A stretch of 64,000 bases of DNA, taken from assembly GCF_016862675.1 (NCBI RefSeq), contig NZ_BONK01000020.1, positions 1 to 64,000 on the forward strand, read 5' to 3'. The stretch is from Cellulomonas chitinilytica. Lineage in GTDB: Bacteria > Actinomycetota > Actinomycetes > Actinomycetales > Cellulomonadaceae. The first letter of the stretch is position 1; every line of letters begins with the position of its first letter. The notes under the pieces were generated by a model. The model made no database searches, was not told the origin of the DNA, and worked only from the letters and a program-made list of their open reading frames with translations. Positions 16,407 to 24,509 of this stretch are shown one piece after another. The position numbers and the translations under genes are program-made.

Positions 16407-17768
16407 GGCCCGGCGGACCGCGTCGAGCGTCGCCGCCACCTCGTCCGGGCCGGTGGCCCAGTTGCTCACCGAGAACCGCACCACGTCCCGCCCGCGCCAG
16501 CGTGACGGGTACGCGTACGCGACCCCCTCGTCGCGCAGCGCCGCCGAGACGGCACCCGTCGTCGCGTCGTCCGCGAACGCCACGCACACCTGCGTGTAGA
16601 CGACGTCGTTGACCACCTCGGCGCCGGGCACGTCCGCCAGCCCGCGTGCCAGGGCGGCCGCCCCGTCGGCCAGCCGGTCGACCAGCGCCGCGACCCCGTC
16701 GCGCCCGAGCCACGCGAGCACCGCCCACACCGGCACCCCGCGCGACCGCCGCGACATCTCCGGCGCCATCTCGTGCGGGTCCGTCGACCCCTCCGCGGCG
16801 ACGAGGTACGCGGCGCGCACCCCGAGCGCGGTGTGCGCGTCCTGCGGCGACGCGACGATCGCCACCCCGCAGTCGTACGGCACGTTGAGCGTCTTGTGCG
16901 CGTCCGTCGCCCACGAGTCCGCCGTCTCGTAGCCCGCCGTGAGGTGCCGCAGCCGGGGCGACGCCGCCGCCCACAGCCCGAACGCGCCGTCGACGTGCAC
17001 CCACGCGCCCCGTTCGTGCGCGACCGCGACCGCCGCGCCCACGTCGTCGAACGCCCCGGAGTGCACGTTGCCCGCCTGCAGGCACACGATCGTCGGCCCG
17101 TCACCGGCGGCCAGCTCGTCCGCGAGCGCGTCCACGACGATCCGGCCCTGGTCGTCGGCCGGCACGAGCGTCGCCGCCCCGAGGCCCAGGTACCGCAGCG
17201 CGAGGTCCACGGACCCGTGCCGTTCCGCACCCGCGAGCACGCGCACCCGCGGAGCGCCCGCGAGGCCGTGCGCGTTGACGTCCCAGCCGGCCTTCGCCAG
17301 CACGTGCTCCCGGCCCGCGGCCAGCCCGACGAAGTTCGCCGTCGTCGCGCCCGTCACGAACCCGACCCCCGAGTGCGCCGGCAGCCCCAGCAGGTCGAGC
17401 AGCCACTGCGCGGCCAGGTCCTCGACGGCCGTGGTGCTCGGGCTCGCGTACCGCATGCCGCCGTTCTGGTCCCACGCGCCCGTCAGCCAGTCCGCCGCGA
17501 GCGCCACCGGGTACGTGCCCCCGATGACCCACCCGTAGAACCGCGGCGACTGGCTGGCCAGCAGCCCGGGCTCGACGGCGTCCGCGAGCCGCTCGACGAC
17601 CTCGCGCGCGTCCTGCGTCGACTGCGGCAGCTCACGCCCGAGGGCGTCCTTGACGGCCTCGCCGTCCACGCCCGGCGGGATGGGCCGCTCCGGCATCTGG
17701 TCGAGCCAGCCGAGCCCGCGGTGCAGCGCCGCCGCCAGCGGGTCGCGGTAGTCGTCGCGGGGTGTCAT
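16389..17768 (-). CDS. Pyridoxal-phosphate-dependent decarboxylase (group II, DDC-like)
   Basis: 459 residues of the aspartate-aminotransferase-fold amino-acid decarboxylase family. Hallmarks: PRFYGWVIGGTYPVALAADW (N-terminal), FVTGATTANFVGLAAGR (phosphate binding), WVHVDGAFGLWAA (the Asp contacting the pyridine nitrogen) and the Schiff-base Lys292 in SWATDAHKTLNVPYDCG. Members decarboxylate aromatic amino acids, glutamate or tyrosine, and some cleave C-C bonds; the substrate cannot be read here. A single-gene unit running toward the small peptide gene. Confidence 0.9.
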   Translation of the reverse strand: MTPRDDYRDPLAAALHRGLGWLDQMPERPIPPGVDGEAVKDALGRELPQSTQDAREVVERLADAVEPGLLASQSPRFYGWVIGGTYPVALAADWLTGAWDQNGGMRYASPSTTAVEDLAAQWLLDLLGLPAHSGVGFVTGATTANFVGLAAGREHVLAKAGWDVNAHGLAGAPRVRVLAGAERHGSVDLALRYLGLGAATLVPADDQGRIVVDALADELAAGDGPTIVCLQAGNVHSGAFDDVGAAVAVAHERGAWVHVDGAFGLWAAASPRLRHLTAGYETADSWATDAHKTLNVPYDCGVAIVASPQDAHTALGVRAAYLVAAEGSTDPHEMAPEMSRRSRGVPVWAVLAWLGRDGVAALVDRLADGAAALARGLADVPGAEVVNDVVYTQVCVAFADDATTGAVSAALRDEGVAYAYPSRWRGRDVVRFSVSNWATGPDEVAATLDAVRRAVATVG

Positions 17769-17846
17769 CGGGCGCCGTCGCCCGGACCGGGGTGCACCTC
17801 TGCGAGTGTTCTCGCGTCCTGGACGGGCGTCAACGCCCCGCGACGG

Positions 17847-18533
17847 TCAGGCCCGTGCGCCGGCGAGCTCCCGCCACGTCGCCGAGCCGGCACCCTCGCG
17901 GTCCTCCCGCGACGGCAGCATCGCCCGGCACGTCGACACCGCGTCGACCAGCATCGCGACGAGGTCCTCGTCGCACCTCGGCCCCGTCGCCACCGCGGCG
18001 AGCGACACGTCGACGACCCCGCGCGGCAGGTCGCGGGTCCGGCGCGGGCGGCCCATCGCCCGCGTGAACCGTTCGGCCCACGCGGCGTCGACGGGGACCC
18101 TCGCGAGCGCCTCGTCCGTCGTGCGCCGGCGCTTGCCGGACGCCCGCCCGTCGACGGGCTCCAGGAGCCGGTCGAGGGTGATGAGCGCGACCGCGAGGAC
18201 ACGTGCGTCCTGCGCGCGGGCGACGGGCAGGGCGTGCCGGGCGGCCACGTCGGCGATCTCCAGGGACCACGCCGGGTCGTCGCTCGCCGTGCCGACGAGG
18301 TCCGGGACCAGGTGCGTCAGGCGCATCCGGGAGCCGTCCTCGACGAGGTCGTTCACCGACCGCGCCAGGTGGGCGAGGAGCGGGTGCGTGCACGTGGGGT
18401 GGTCGCTCCAGCGCTCGCCCGCGAGCACGCTCGTCCACTCCATGAGGCAGCCGCCCTGCTCGGGGCGGCGATGCCTGCCGGGCCGCAGCTCGGGCAGGAC
18501 GTCAGGGATGCTGGGGGCGGGACGGGTGCGCAT
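17847..18533 (-). CDS. Conserved actinobacterial protein of unknown function
   Basis: 228 residues, cytosolic. Near residue 30 it carries GGCLMEWTSVLAGERWSDHP followed by TCTHPLLAHLARSVND, a segment I associate with a recurrent actinobacterial protein with no known activity; this block may be the functional core. The rest is predicted helical. GGAGGTCCATC precedes the ATG at 18533. It lies 25 bases downstream of the short gene at 18559 and may share its transcript. Confidence 0.7.
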   Translation of the reverse strand: MRTRPAPSIPDVLPELRPGRHRRPEQGGCLMEWTSVLAGERWSDHPTCTHPLLAHLARSVNDLVEDGSRMRLTHLVPDLVGTASDDPAWSLEIADVAARHALPVARAQDARVLAVALITLDRLLEPVDGRASGKRRRTTDEALARVPVDAAWAERFTRAMGRPRRTRDLPRGVVDVSLAAVATGPRCDEDLVAMLVDAVSTCRAMLPSREDREGAGSATWRELAGARA

Positions 18534-18558
18534 GATGGACCTCCGACCGGTGATCCGG

Positions 18559-18927
18559 TCAGTGTCCGTCCGACACGCCCCGAGGGCAACGGGTACGTGC
18601 TCCCGACGCACAGGCACGGGCCTCATCCTGTGCGCACCCGACGAAGTAGTCGGGGTGGGGCCGCTCCAGGTCCCAGCGGCGGACCGCCCCGTCGCGGTAC
18701 CTCAGGAGCTCGTGGCCCTGCACGTCGATCCAGTACCAGCCGTCGGTGAGCGCGAACCAGTGCGAGGACTGTCGTGCCAGCAGGTACGCCGGGATGACCG
18801 CGTTGCCCCCGGCCAGGCCACCCGTGACGTCGGTACGGACGATCTGGGTGGCCGACGTCGCGTGATGGGCGAGGCTTCGGGGGAGACGCTTCCTGCGGGC
18901 GTCGACGTCCTTCGGACGTGGTGTCAC
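18559..18927 (-). CDS. Hypothetical protein, start uncertain
   Basis: 122 residues if started at the GTG at 18927. The middle looks folded (GGNAVIPAYLLARQ, HWFALTDGWYWIDVQGHELL, RRWDLERPHPDYFVG), with Trp- and aromatic-rich strands; the C-terminal 20 residues look like random coding. The open frame extends upstream through tRNA-Gly, which cannot be coding, so the start must be internal. No good ribosome binding site was found. It may be a genuine small gene or a decayed one. Confidence 0.45.
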   Translation of the reverse strand: MTPRPKDVDARRKRLPRSLAHHATSATQIVRTDVTGGLAGGNAVIPAYLLARQSSHWFALTDGWYWIDVQGHELLRYRDGAVRRWDLERPHPDYFVGCAQDEARACASGARTRCPRGVSDGH

Positions 18928-18978
18928 ATGCGAGAGGCCCCGGCCGGGATCGTCGTCCTGGACAGGGCCTCGCTGTGG

Positions 18979-19052
18979 TGGAGCGGGTGACGGGAATCGA
19001 ACCCGCGCTATCAGCTTGGGAAGCTGATGTTCTGCCATTGAACTACACCCGC
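18979..19052 (-). tRNA. tRNA-Gly (anticodon CCC)
   Basis: The cloverleaf is complete: the acceptor GCGGGTG pairs with CACCCGC, the anticodon stem-loop is TCAGC-TTCCCAA-GCTGA with anticodon CCC, the T arm contains GGTTCGATTCC, and the 3' CCA is encoded. It decodes GGG, a codon in frequent use in this GC-rich genome. 74 bases including CCA. Confidence 0.96.
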
Positions 19053-19177
19053 ATGTCGATCCCAGAGGCACGTGGTGCCCTGGTCGGCCCGGACAGCATA
19101 CCCGGGACGCCCCACGCCGCGAAGCCGGTCCCGAATTCGTCGACCGGGCACCGGGCCCGTGTGGAAACCTCGACCCC

Positions 19178-19780
19178 ATGCCCGCCGCGCTCCGCCCGTA
19201 CCACCCGTCCGATCTCGGCGCGATCTACCGGATCTGCCTGCTCACCGGCGCCGCCGGGGGTGACGCGTCGGCGCTGTACCGCAACCCCGACCTGCTGCCG
19301 CACCTGTACGCCGGCCCGTACCCGGTGGCCGACCCGGGGCTGACGTTCGTCGTCGTGGACGAGCTCGGCGTGGTCGGCTACATCGTCGCGACCGCTGACA
19401 CGTTCGGCTTCGAGCGGTGGCTCGACGAGCACTGGTGGCCGACGCTGCGGACGCAGCACCCGCGGGTCGACGACCCGGGCGACGGCACCGAGGACCATGT
19501 GCTGATTGACCGGATCCACGACTGGAAGGCCGCCGACGACACCCTCTACGACACCCACCCGGCCCACATGCACATCGACCTGCTGCCCCGCGCGCAGGGC
19601 CAGGGCTGGGGCCGCAGGCTCATCGAGACGCTGTCCGGGGCGCTGCGCGAGCGGGGTGTCACCGGCCTGCACCTGGGCGTCGACGTCCGCAACACGGGCG
19701 CGATCGCGTTCTACGAGCGGGTCGGCTTCCAGCGGGCCCGCACCCACGACTGGGGCGCCACCCTCACGCTCGACCTCTGA
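19178..19780 (+). CDS. GNAT-family N-acetyltransferase
   Basis: 200 residues. The acetyl-CoA loop is RAQGQGWGRRLIETL (motif A, R/QxxGxG/A), followed by the motif-B segment VRNTGAIAFYERVGFQRA. The N-terminal RPYHPSDLGAIYRICLLTGA and the insertion between strands 4 and 5 (LIDRIHDWKAADDTLYDTHP) resemble the acetyltransferase domain that accompanies O-GlcNAcase-like proteins; substrate unknown. It lies 125 bases past the tRNA on the opposite strand. Confidence 0.87.
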   Translation: MPAALRPYHPSDLGAIYRICLLTGAAGGDASALYRNPDLLPHLYAGPYPVADPGLTFVVVDELGVVGYIVATADTFGFERWLDEHWWPTLRTQHPRVDDPGDGTEDHVLIDRIHDWKAADDTLYDTHPAHMHIDLLPRAQGQGWGRRLIETLSGALRERGVTGLHLGVDVRNTGAIAFYERVGFQRARTHDWGATLTLDL

Positions 19781-19930
19781 CGTCGGCGGTCGCCGCTGAC
19801 GTCGTGCCGCCGAGCGGGTGGTAGGTGGCCGTCGTCCCACGGTTCACCCGCGATCTCCCGGCGCCGGTGGTCGGCCGTCGGCTACAAACGCCGTGCGGCG
19901 CGGACGGCGACCGCGGCTCGGGGGTGTCGG

Positions 19931-20308
19931 ATGCGGTACCTGTGCGCCGAGCGGGGGTGCCTGCGCGGGAGCGTCCCCGTCGCCGAGACGATCTGTGCGG
20001 CGTGCGGGTCGCGGACCCGCGGGCTGGAGCCGACGTCGCAGGTGGGCATGCTGCGGCGGATGGTGCTGGTCGCGGCGGTGACCGCGCTGCCGTGGCTCCT
20101 CATGAGGGTCTCGCTCGGGCTCGTCGTGCTCGTCGCCGGCGGTGCGCTCGCCGCGTGGTGGGCGACGCGGCGGTCGAGGGCCGAGGGGCAGCGGACCCCG
20201 GTCTACTGGATCGTGTTCGCCGGTGCGCTCGTGCTGACGCCGGTCGCCGTGCTGGTCGTGGGCGCGGCTCTCTTCGTCGTCACGGGGTTCATGGGCCTGC
20301 ACCCCTGA
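19931..20308 (+). CDS. Small membrane protein with N-terminal Cys knuckle
   Basis: 125 residues. Four Cys in two pairs (YLCAERGCL and ICAACGSRTRG) could bind zinc, followed by two or three hydrophobic segments (about 42-72 and 90-120), with ATRRSRAEGQR forming a basic loop. The family is not recognised. It could be a membrane-anchored zinc-ribbon protein. A hairpin terminator follows at 20314. Confidence 0.7.
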   Translation: MRYLCAERGCLRGSVPVAETICAACGSRTRGLEPTSQVGMLRRMVLVAAVTALPWLLMRVSLGLVVLVAGGALAAWWATRRSRAEGQRTPVYWIVFAGALVLTPVAVLVVGAALFVVTGFMGLHP

Positions 20309-20313
20309 CGTCG

Positions 20314-20340
20314 GCACCTCCTGACAGCTGTCGGAGGTGC
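20314..20340 (+). terminator. Hairpin terminator (GCACCTCC/GGAGGTGC)
   Basis: The 8-bp outer stem continues, after one bulged T, into the self-complementary GACAGCTGTC, giving a nearly unbroken 13-bp hairpin six bases after the stop of the small membrane protein gene. Confidence 0.75.
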
Positions 20341-20389
20341 GTGCTGGACTGACCTTCGCTCGGGACGGACGACGACCACGGAGGCGGCG

Positions 20390-20683
20390 ATGGGCAGCAC
20401 GGTCGAGCTGGTGCGGTTCACGGTGGGTGACGGGCGCACGCAGGAGATGCTCGACGCCCGCCGGCGGATGGTCGACGAGTTCCGCGCCGAGCGGGAGGGG
20501 TTCGTCGACTCCCGGCTGATCGCCCTGCCGGACGGCCAGTGGCTCGACGTCATCGAGTGGCGCACGGCCGCGGACCTCGACACGTCCCGCGCCCGCGGCG
20601 CAGACCTCCCGGGATTCGCCGCGTTCCTCGCGACGGTCGCCACGGTCGTCGCCGACGAACGAGGCGACCTCACCAGCGCCTGA
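20390..20683 (+). CDS. ABM-like dimeric alpha/beta-barrel protein
   Basis: 97 residues matching the ferredoxin-like antibiotic-biosynthesis-monooxygenase fold: VELVRFTVGDGRTQEMLDAR, then FRAEREGFVDSRLIALPDGQ, WLDVIEWRTAADLD, and a helical end. These proteins form dimers that bind small aromatic or haem-like ligands; many are not oxygenases. The ATG at 20390 is preceded by GGAGGCGGCG. It converges on the aldose epimerase gene. Confidence 0.75.
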   Translation: MGSTVELVRFTVGDGRTQEMLDARRRMVDEFRAEREGFVDSRLIALPDGQWLDVIEWRTAADLDTSRARGADLPGFAAFLATVATVVADERGDLTSA

Positions 20684-20707
20684 CGGCCCTGGCCGCCCGT
20701 GGTGGGG

Positions 20708-21700
20708 TCAGGCGCGGACCGTCACCGTGAAGGCGCCGGACTGCTCCTCGCCGGGCTCCAGGACGAAGACCCCGGTGCCGGGCACGCCGCGGGCGTGCAG
20801 CGCGAAGCCGCCGTTCACGTTGGTCACCGGCTCGACGGCGAAGTACGAGCGGCGGCGCGGCGCGTACACGACGAGGTGCGAGTAGATCGGGTCGGCGTGC
20901 ACGTCGACGTCGACACCGGCGTCCTCGTACGCGATGCGGATCGGCGCGCCGGGGTCCCACCCGGTGAGCACGTCGTCGACGAACCGGGACCCGAGCGGGC
21001 GCCCGTCGCGGAAGTCGGCGCGTGCGGGGATCTCGCCCGCGGGTCCGGCGGCCATGGCGTCGACGAGCGAGTAGCCCTGGCGCAGCGGCACCTGGAGCAG
21101 CGGGTTGCCGGGCTCCGTCGGGCTGGGCGTGCCGACGGGCCGCAGCGTGCGCTGCAGGTACGGGTGGTGCCCGAACCCGGCGGGGAACGACTCGCGGTCG
21201 ATGTTGCGCAGGGACGTCCCGACGGTGAGCCGGTTGCCGGTCAGCGCGTAGGTGATCTGCGCACGGAACTTCCACGGGAAGTTGATGCCGACGAGCTGTG
21301 ACGTGTCGAGCTCGAGCACCACCCGGTCGTCGAGCTGCTCCACGACGTCCCAGGCGTGGTGCCGGGTCGTGCCGTGGATGGCGGTGCCGTCGGCGCCGTT
21401 GCGCTGGAGCTGCCAGGTTCGCCCGGCGAACGCGAGGAGCCCGTCACGGATGCGGTTGGACCACGGCACCATCGGGAAGCTCGCGCACTTCTCGGCCTCG
21501 CCGAGGGCGGTGCGCCGGGTGGGCCGCAGCAGGTCGCGCCACACGCCGTCGGGCGTGCGGATGCGACCTGCTGCGAGCGACGCACCGGTGCCGGGCACCA
21601 CGTCGAGCTCCCAGGACGAGCTGCGCAGCGTGAGGACACGTTCCGCCGACCCGCGGGCAGCGAGGGACGGAAGCGCTTCGACATCCTGGAGTGCCGTCAT
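20708..21700 (-). CDS. Aldose 1-epimerase family protein
   Basis: 330 residues of the galactose-mutarotase fold. Conserved pieces: FPMVPWSNRIRDGLLAFAG (substrate-binding Asn-Arg), DGTAIHGTTRHHAWDVVE with the paired His region, FGHHPYLQRTL with the general-acid His, and YFAVEPVTNVNGGFALHA, where the Glu is the general base. It interconverts alpha and beta anomers of glucose-type sugars. The gene lies 29 bases after the cellobiose phosphorylase stop and is probably co-transcribed with it, which fits supplying the right anomer of the glucose it releases. Confidence 0.9.
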   Translation of the reverse strand: MTALQDVEALPSLAARGSAERVLTLRSSSWELDVVPGTGASLAAGRIRTPDGVWRDLLRPTRRTALGEAEKCASFPMVPWSNRIRDGLLAFAGRTWQLQRNGADGTAIHGTTRHHAWDVVEQLDDRVVLELDTSQLVGINFPWKFRAQITYALTGNRLTVGTSLRNIDRESFPAGFGHHPYLQRTLRPVGTPSPTEPGNPLLQVPLRQGYSLVDAMAAGPAGEIPARADFRDGRPLGSRFVDDVLTGWDPGAPIRIAYEDAGVDVDVHADPIYSHLVVYAPRRRSYFAVEPVTNVNGGFALHARGVPGTGVFVLEPGEEQSGAFTVTVRA

Positions 21701-21729
21701 GATGCGTGACCTCGTCGAACCCCGGAGGG

Positions 21730-24192
21730 TCAGACGGTGACCTCGACGCGCACGGTCGAGCCGGCGGCCGCGTAGGGGACGTGGTTGCCCTGGACCGGGG
21801 TGCCGTCGACCGTGAGCGACCCACGGGCGCCACGGGCACCCGAGTTGGTCACGTGGATCTCGTACGTCGCGCCACGGGCCACGCGCGTGACCGTGAACGA
21901 CGGCACGTCGGGGCCGATCTGCGGGTCGACGACGAGGCCGTCGTAGTCGGGCCGCACGCCGAGCAGGTACTGCGACACCGCGACGAAGTTCCACGCCGCC
22001 GTGCCGGTCAGCCACGAGTTCTTGGCCTCGCCGGCGCGCGACGCCTCCTTGCCCGCGATCATCTGCGCGTAGACGTAAGGCTCGAGCTTGTGCGTGTCCG
22101 AGATCTCCTCGCGGTACGCCGGGGTGATCCGCTTGTAGTAGTCGAACGCGCGGTCACCGCGGCCCACGACGGTCTCGCCGATGATGACCCACGGGTTGTT
22201 GTGGCAGAAGATGCCGCCGTTCTCCTTGTACCCGGGCGGGTACGTGGAGACCTCGCCGAGCTCGATCTGGTACGTCGTGTACGCCGGGTACTGGAGCACC
22301 AGGCCGTGCGGCGTGCCGAGCATCTCGCCGACCGAGTCGAGCGCCTTGATCGCGGGCGACTCGGGCGACGTGCCGTCGACGCCGATGCCGGCCATCGTCG
22401 CGAAGCCCTGCGGCTCGATCCAGATCTTGCCCTCGGGCTTCTCGTCCGTGCCGACCTTGTTGCCGTAGTAGTCGTACGCGCGCAGGAACCACTGGCCGTC
22501 CCAGCCGTGCTCGAGGACGGCCTCGCGGACCTCGTCGACGTACTTGCGGGCCTGCCCGGCGACGTCGTCGAGGCCACGACGCGCCGCCAGCTCGGCGTAC
22601 TCGGCGCCGTAGAGGACGAACTGCGCGGCGATGAAGACGGACTCCGCGGCGCCGCCCGACTGGTTCTCGGTGGTCTGGAAGGACTCGCCCGGGGTCGTCG
22701 AGAAGCAGTTGAGGTTGAGGCAGTCGTTCCAGTCGGCGCGGCCGATGAGCGGCAGGCCGTGCGGGCCGCGGTTGTCGACCGTGAACTGGAACGAGCGCGT
22801 CAGGTGCTCGAAGAGGGAGACCTCGGAGCCGGGCTCGTTGTCGAACGGCACCTGCTCGTCGAGGATCGAGAAGTCGCCGGTCTCCTTGACGTACGCGGCC
22901 ACGCCGGCGATGAGCCACAGCGGGTCGTCGTTGAAGCCGGAGCCGATGTCGTTGTTCCCGCGCTTCGTGAGCGGCTGGTACTGGTGGTACGCCGAGCCGT
23001 CGGGGAACTGGGTCGACGCGATGTCGATGATCCGCTCGCGCGCCCGCTCGGGGATGAGGTGCACGAAGCCGAGCAGGTCCTGGTTGGAGTCGCGGAAGCC
23101 CATGCCGCGGCCGATGCCGGTCTCGAAGAACGACGCCGAGCGCGACATGTTGAACGTGACCATGCACTGGTACTGGTTCCAGATGTTGACCATCCGGTCG
23201 AGCTTCTCGTCGTCGGACGTTACCGAGTACGTCGACAGGAGGTTCGTCCAGTACGCCTGGAGGGCGTCGAACGCCGTGTCGACCTGCTCGGTCGTCGCGA
23301 AGCGGCCCAGCAGCGCGTGCGCGGGGGCCTTGTTGATGACCTGGTGGGCGTCGTCGGCCCACTTCTCGTCGTCCGGGTTCTCGATGTAGCCGAGCACGTA
23401 GGTCAGGGTCCGGGACTCGCCGGGCTCCAGAGTGACGTCCACCGAGTGCGAGCCGATCGGGTACCAGCCCGAGGCGACCGAGTTCGACGAGACACCGGCG
23501 CGCGGCACGGCCGCCTCGCCGAGCCCGTTGTACGCCCCGACGAACGTGTCGCGGTCCGTGTCGAAGCCCGTGGCCTGCGTGTTCACGCCGTAGACGGCGT
23601 AGTGGTCCCGGCGCTCGCGGTACTCGGTCTTGTGGTAGATCGCCGAGCCGTGCGGGGAGTCCTGCTCGACCTCGACCTCGCCGATCGACAGGTTGCGCTG
23701 GTAGTTCGTCTGGTCGTCCTGCGCGTTCCACAGGCAGAACTCGGCGAACGAGAAGAGGGTGACCGTCTTCGCCGCGTCGGACGTGTTGGTCAGCGTGACC
23801 TTCTGGACCTCAGCGTTCTCGCCGAGCGGCACGAAGTAGAGGGTCTCGACGGACAGGCCGCCGCGCTCGCCCGTGATGCGCGAGTAGCCGAGGCCGTGAC
23901 GGGCCTCGAAGTGGTCGAGGTCGGCCTTGACCGGCAGCCAGGACGGGGTCCACACGTCGCCGGCGTCGTGCACGTAGAAGTAGCGGCCGCCCGCGTCGGC
24001 GGGGATGTTGTTGTAGCGGTACCGCGTGAGGCGGCGCATCTTCGCGTCGCGGTAGAACGTGTAGCCGCCGGCCTGGTGCGAGATGAGGGAGAAGAACTGC
24101 TCGTTGCCCAGGTAGTTGATCCACGGGTAGGGCGTGTGGGGCGTCGTGATGACGTACTCACGTGCGTCGTCGTCGAAGTGGCCGAACCGCAT
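21730..24192 (-). CDS. cbp: Cellobiose phosphorylase (GH94)
   Basis: 820 residues. Cytosolic inverting phosphorylase: cellobiose + phosphate gives glucose 1-phosphate + glucose. Reading from MRFGHFDDDAREYVITTPHT onward it follows the Cellulomonas cellobiose phosphorylase almost residue for residue. Its parts are the beta-sandwich N-terminal domain, helical linker, (alpha/alpha)6 barrel with the general acid Asp in IGRADWNDCLNLN near residue 490, phosphate-site HNNPWVIIGE, and the C-terminal jelly roll. The ATG at 24192 follows GAGAGGCAAGTCC. A CelR/CebR-like operator lies in its 5' region (24299-24312), implying induction by cello-oligosaccharides. The aldose epimerase gene follows in the same operon. 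Confidence 0.97.
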   Translation of the reverse strand: MRFGHFDDDAREYVITTPHTPYPWINYLGNEQFFSLISHQAGGYTFYRDAKMRRLTRYRYNNIPADAGGRYFYVHDAGDVWTPSWLPVKADLDHFEARHGLGYSRITGERGGLSVETLYFVPLGENAEVQKVTLTNTSDAAKTVTLFSFAEFCLWNAQDDQTNYQRNLSIGEVEVEQDSPHGSAIYHKTEYRERRDHYAVYGVNTQATGFDTDRDTFVGAYNGLGEAAVPRAGVSSNSVASGWYPIGSHSVDVTLEPGESRTLTYVLGYIENPDDEKWADDAHQVINKAPAHALLGRFATTEQVDTAFDALQAYWTNLLSTYSVTSDDEKLDRMVNIWNQYQCMVTFNMSRSASFFETGIGRGMGFRDSNQDLLGFVHLIPERARERIIDIASTQFPDGSAYHQYQPLTKRGNNDIGSGFNDDPLWLIAGVAAYVKETGDFSILDEQVPFDNEPGSEVSLFEHLTRSFQFTVDNRGPHGLPLIGRADWNDCLNLNCFSTTPGESFQTTENQSGGAAESVFIAAQFVLYGAEYAELAARRGLDDVAGQARKYVDEVREAVLEHGWDGQWFLRAYDYYGNKVGTDEKPEGKIWIEPQGFATMAGIGVDGTSPESPAIKALDSVGEMLGTPHGLVLQYPAYTTYQIELGEVSTYPPGYKENGGIFCHNNPWVIIGETVVGRGDRAFDYYKRITPAYREEISDTHKLEPYVYAQMIAGKEASRAGEAKNSWLTGTAAWNFVAVSQYLLGVRPDYDGLVVDPQIGPDVPSFTVTRVARGATYEIHVTNSGARGARGSLTVDGTPVQGNHVPYAAAGSTVRVEVTV

Positions 24193-24298
24193 GGACTTGC
24201 CTCTCGAGTGCGCTGAGCGTCGGAGCCGGATCCGCGTGCACGCGCGCCGGCACCGCTGCCGGCCACGCGTCTGGGGCCGACGCGACTTCTGGTCGTTG

Positions 24299-24312
24299 CG
24301 AGAGCGCTCCCA
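24299..24312. promoter_or_regulatory. CelR/CebR-like operator CGAGAGCGCTCCCA
   Basis: 12 of 14 bases match TGGGAGCGCTCCCA, the palindrome bound by the LacI-family cellobiose sensors CelR (Thermobifida) and CebR (Streptomyces). It lies 107 bases upstream of the cellobiose phosphorylase start and just downstream of the -10-like TATGCT (24335-24330), so a bound repressor would block elongation. The repressor gene is not in the window. Confidence 0.75.
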
Positions 24313-24473
24313 CGCGATCTCACGGAGAGAGCATAGCCGCCGCCCCGCCCGGACGGAACGGCCCCTGTCACCCTTCCGTGGAGGCCCGTCGGCCGGTCGG
24401 GAGCGGCACCGGCACCGCGTGCCGGGCGTCGCCGCCCGGTCCGGACGTCGCACGCACCCCCTACCGAGGTCGG

Positions 24474-24502
24474 TCGACCAGGTCAGAGCACGTTCCTAGG
24501 CT
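24474..24502 (+). promoter_or_regulatory. Leaderless promoter of the histidine kinase gene
   Basis: -35 TCGACC (24474-24479), a 17-base spacer, and -10 TAGGCT (24497-24502); the ATG at 24510 comes seven bases later, so the transcript is expected to begin at the start codon. Confidence 0.65.
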
Positions 24503-24509
24503 CGGGGCC

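Larger units (their letters stand above)
24193..24509. other. Divergent promoter region between cbp and the two-component system
   Basis: 317 bases with no gene. It holds a CelR-like operator (24299-24312), a minus-strand -10-like TATGCT (24335-24330), and the plus-strand histidine-kinase promoter ending at 24502. No other element was seen. Confidence 0.6.

Noticed and set aside
18559..19179. A long open frame reading through the tRNA-Gly gene
   Set aside because: The part from 18979 to 19052 is a complete tRNA with encoded CCA; any gene here must start downstream, so only 18559-18927 is listed, at low confidence.
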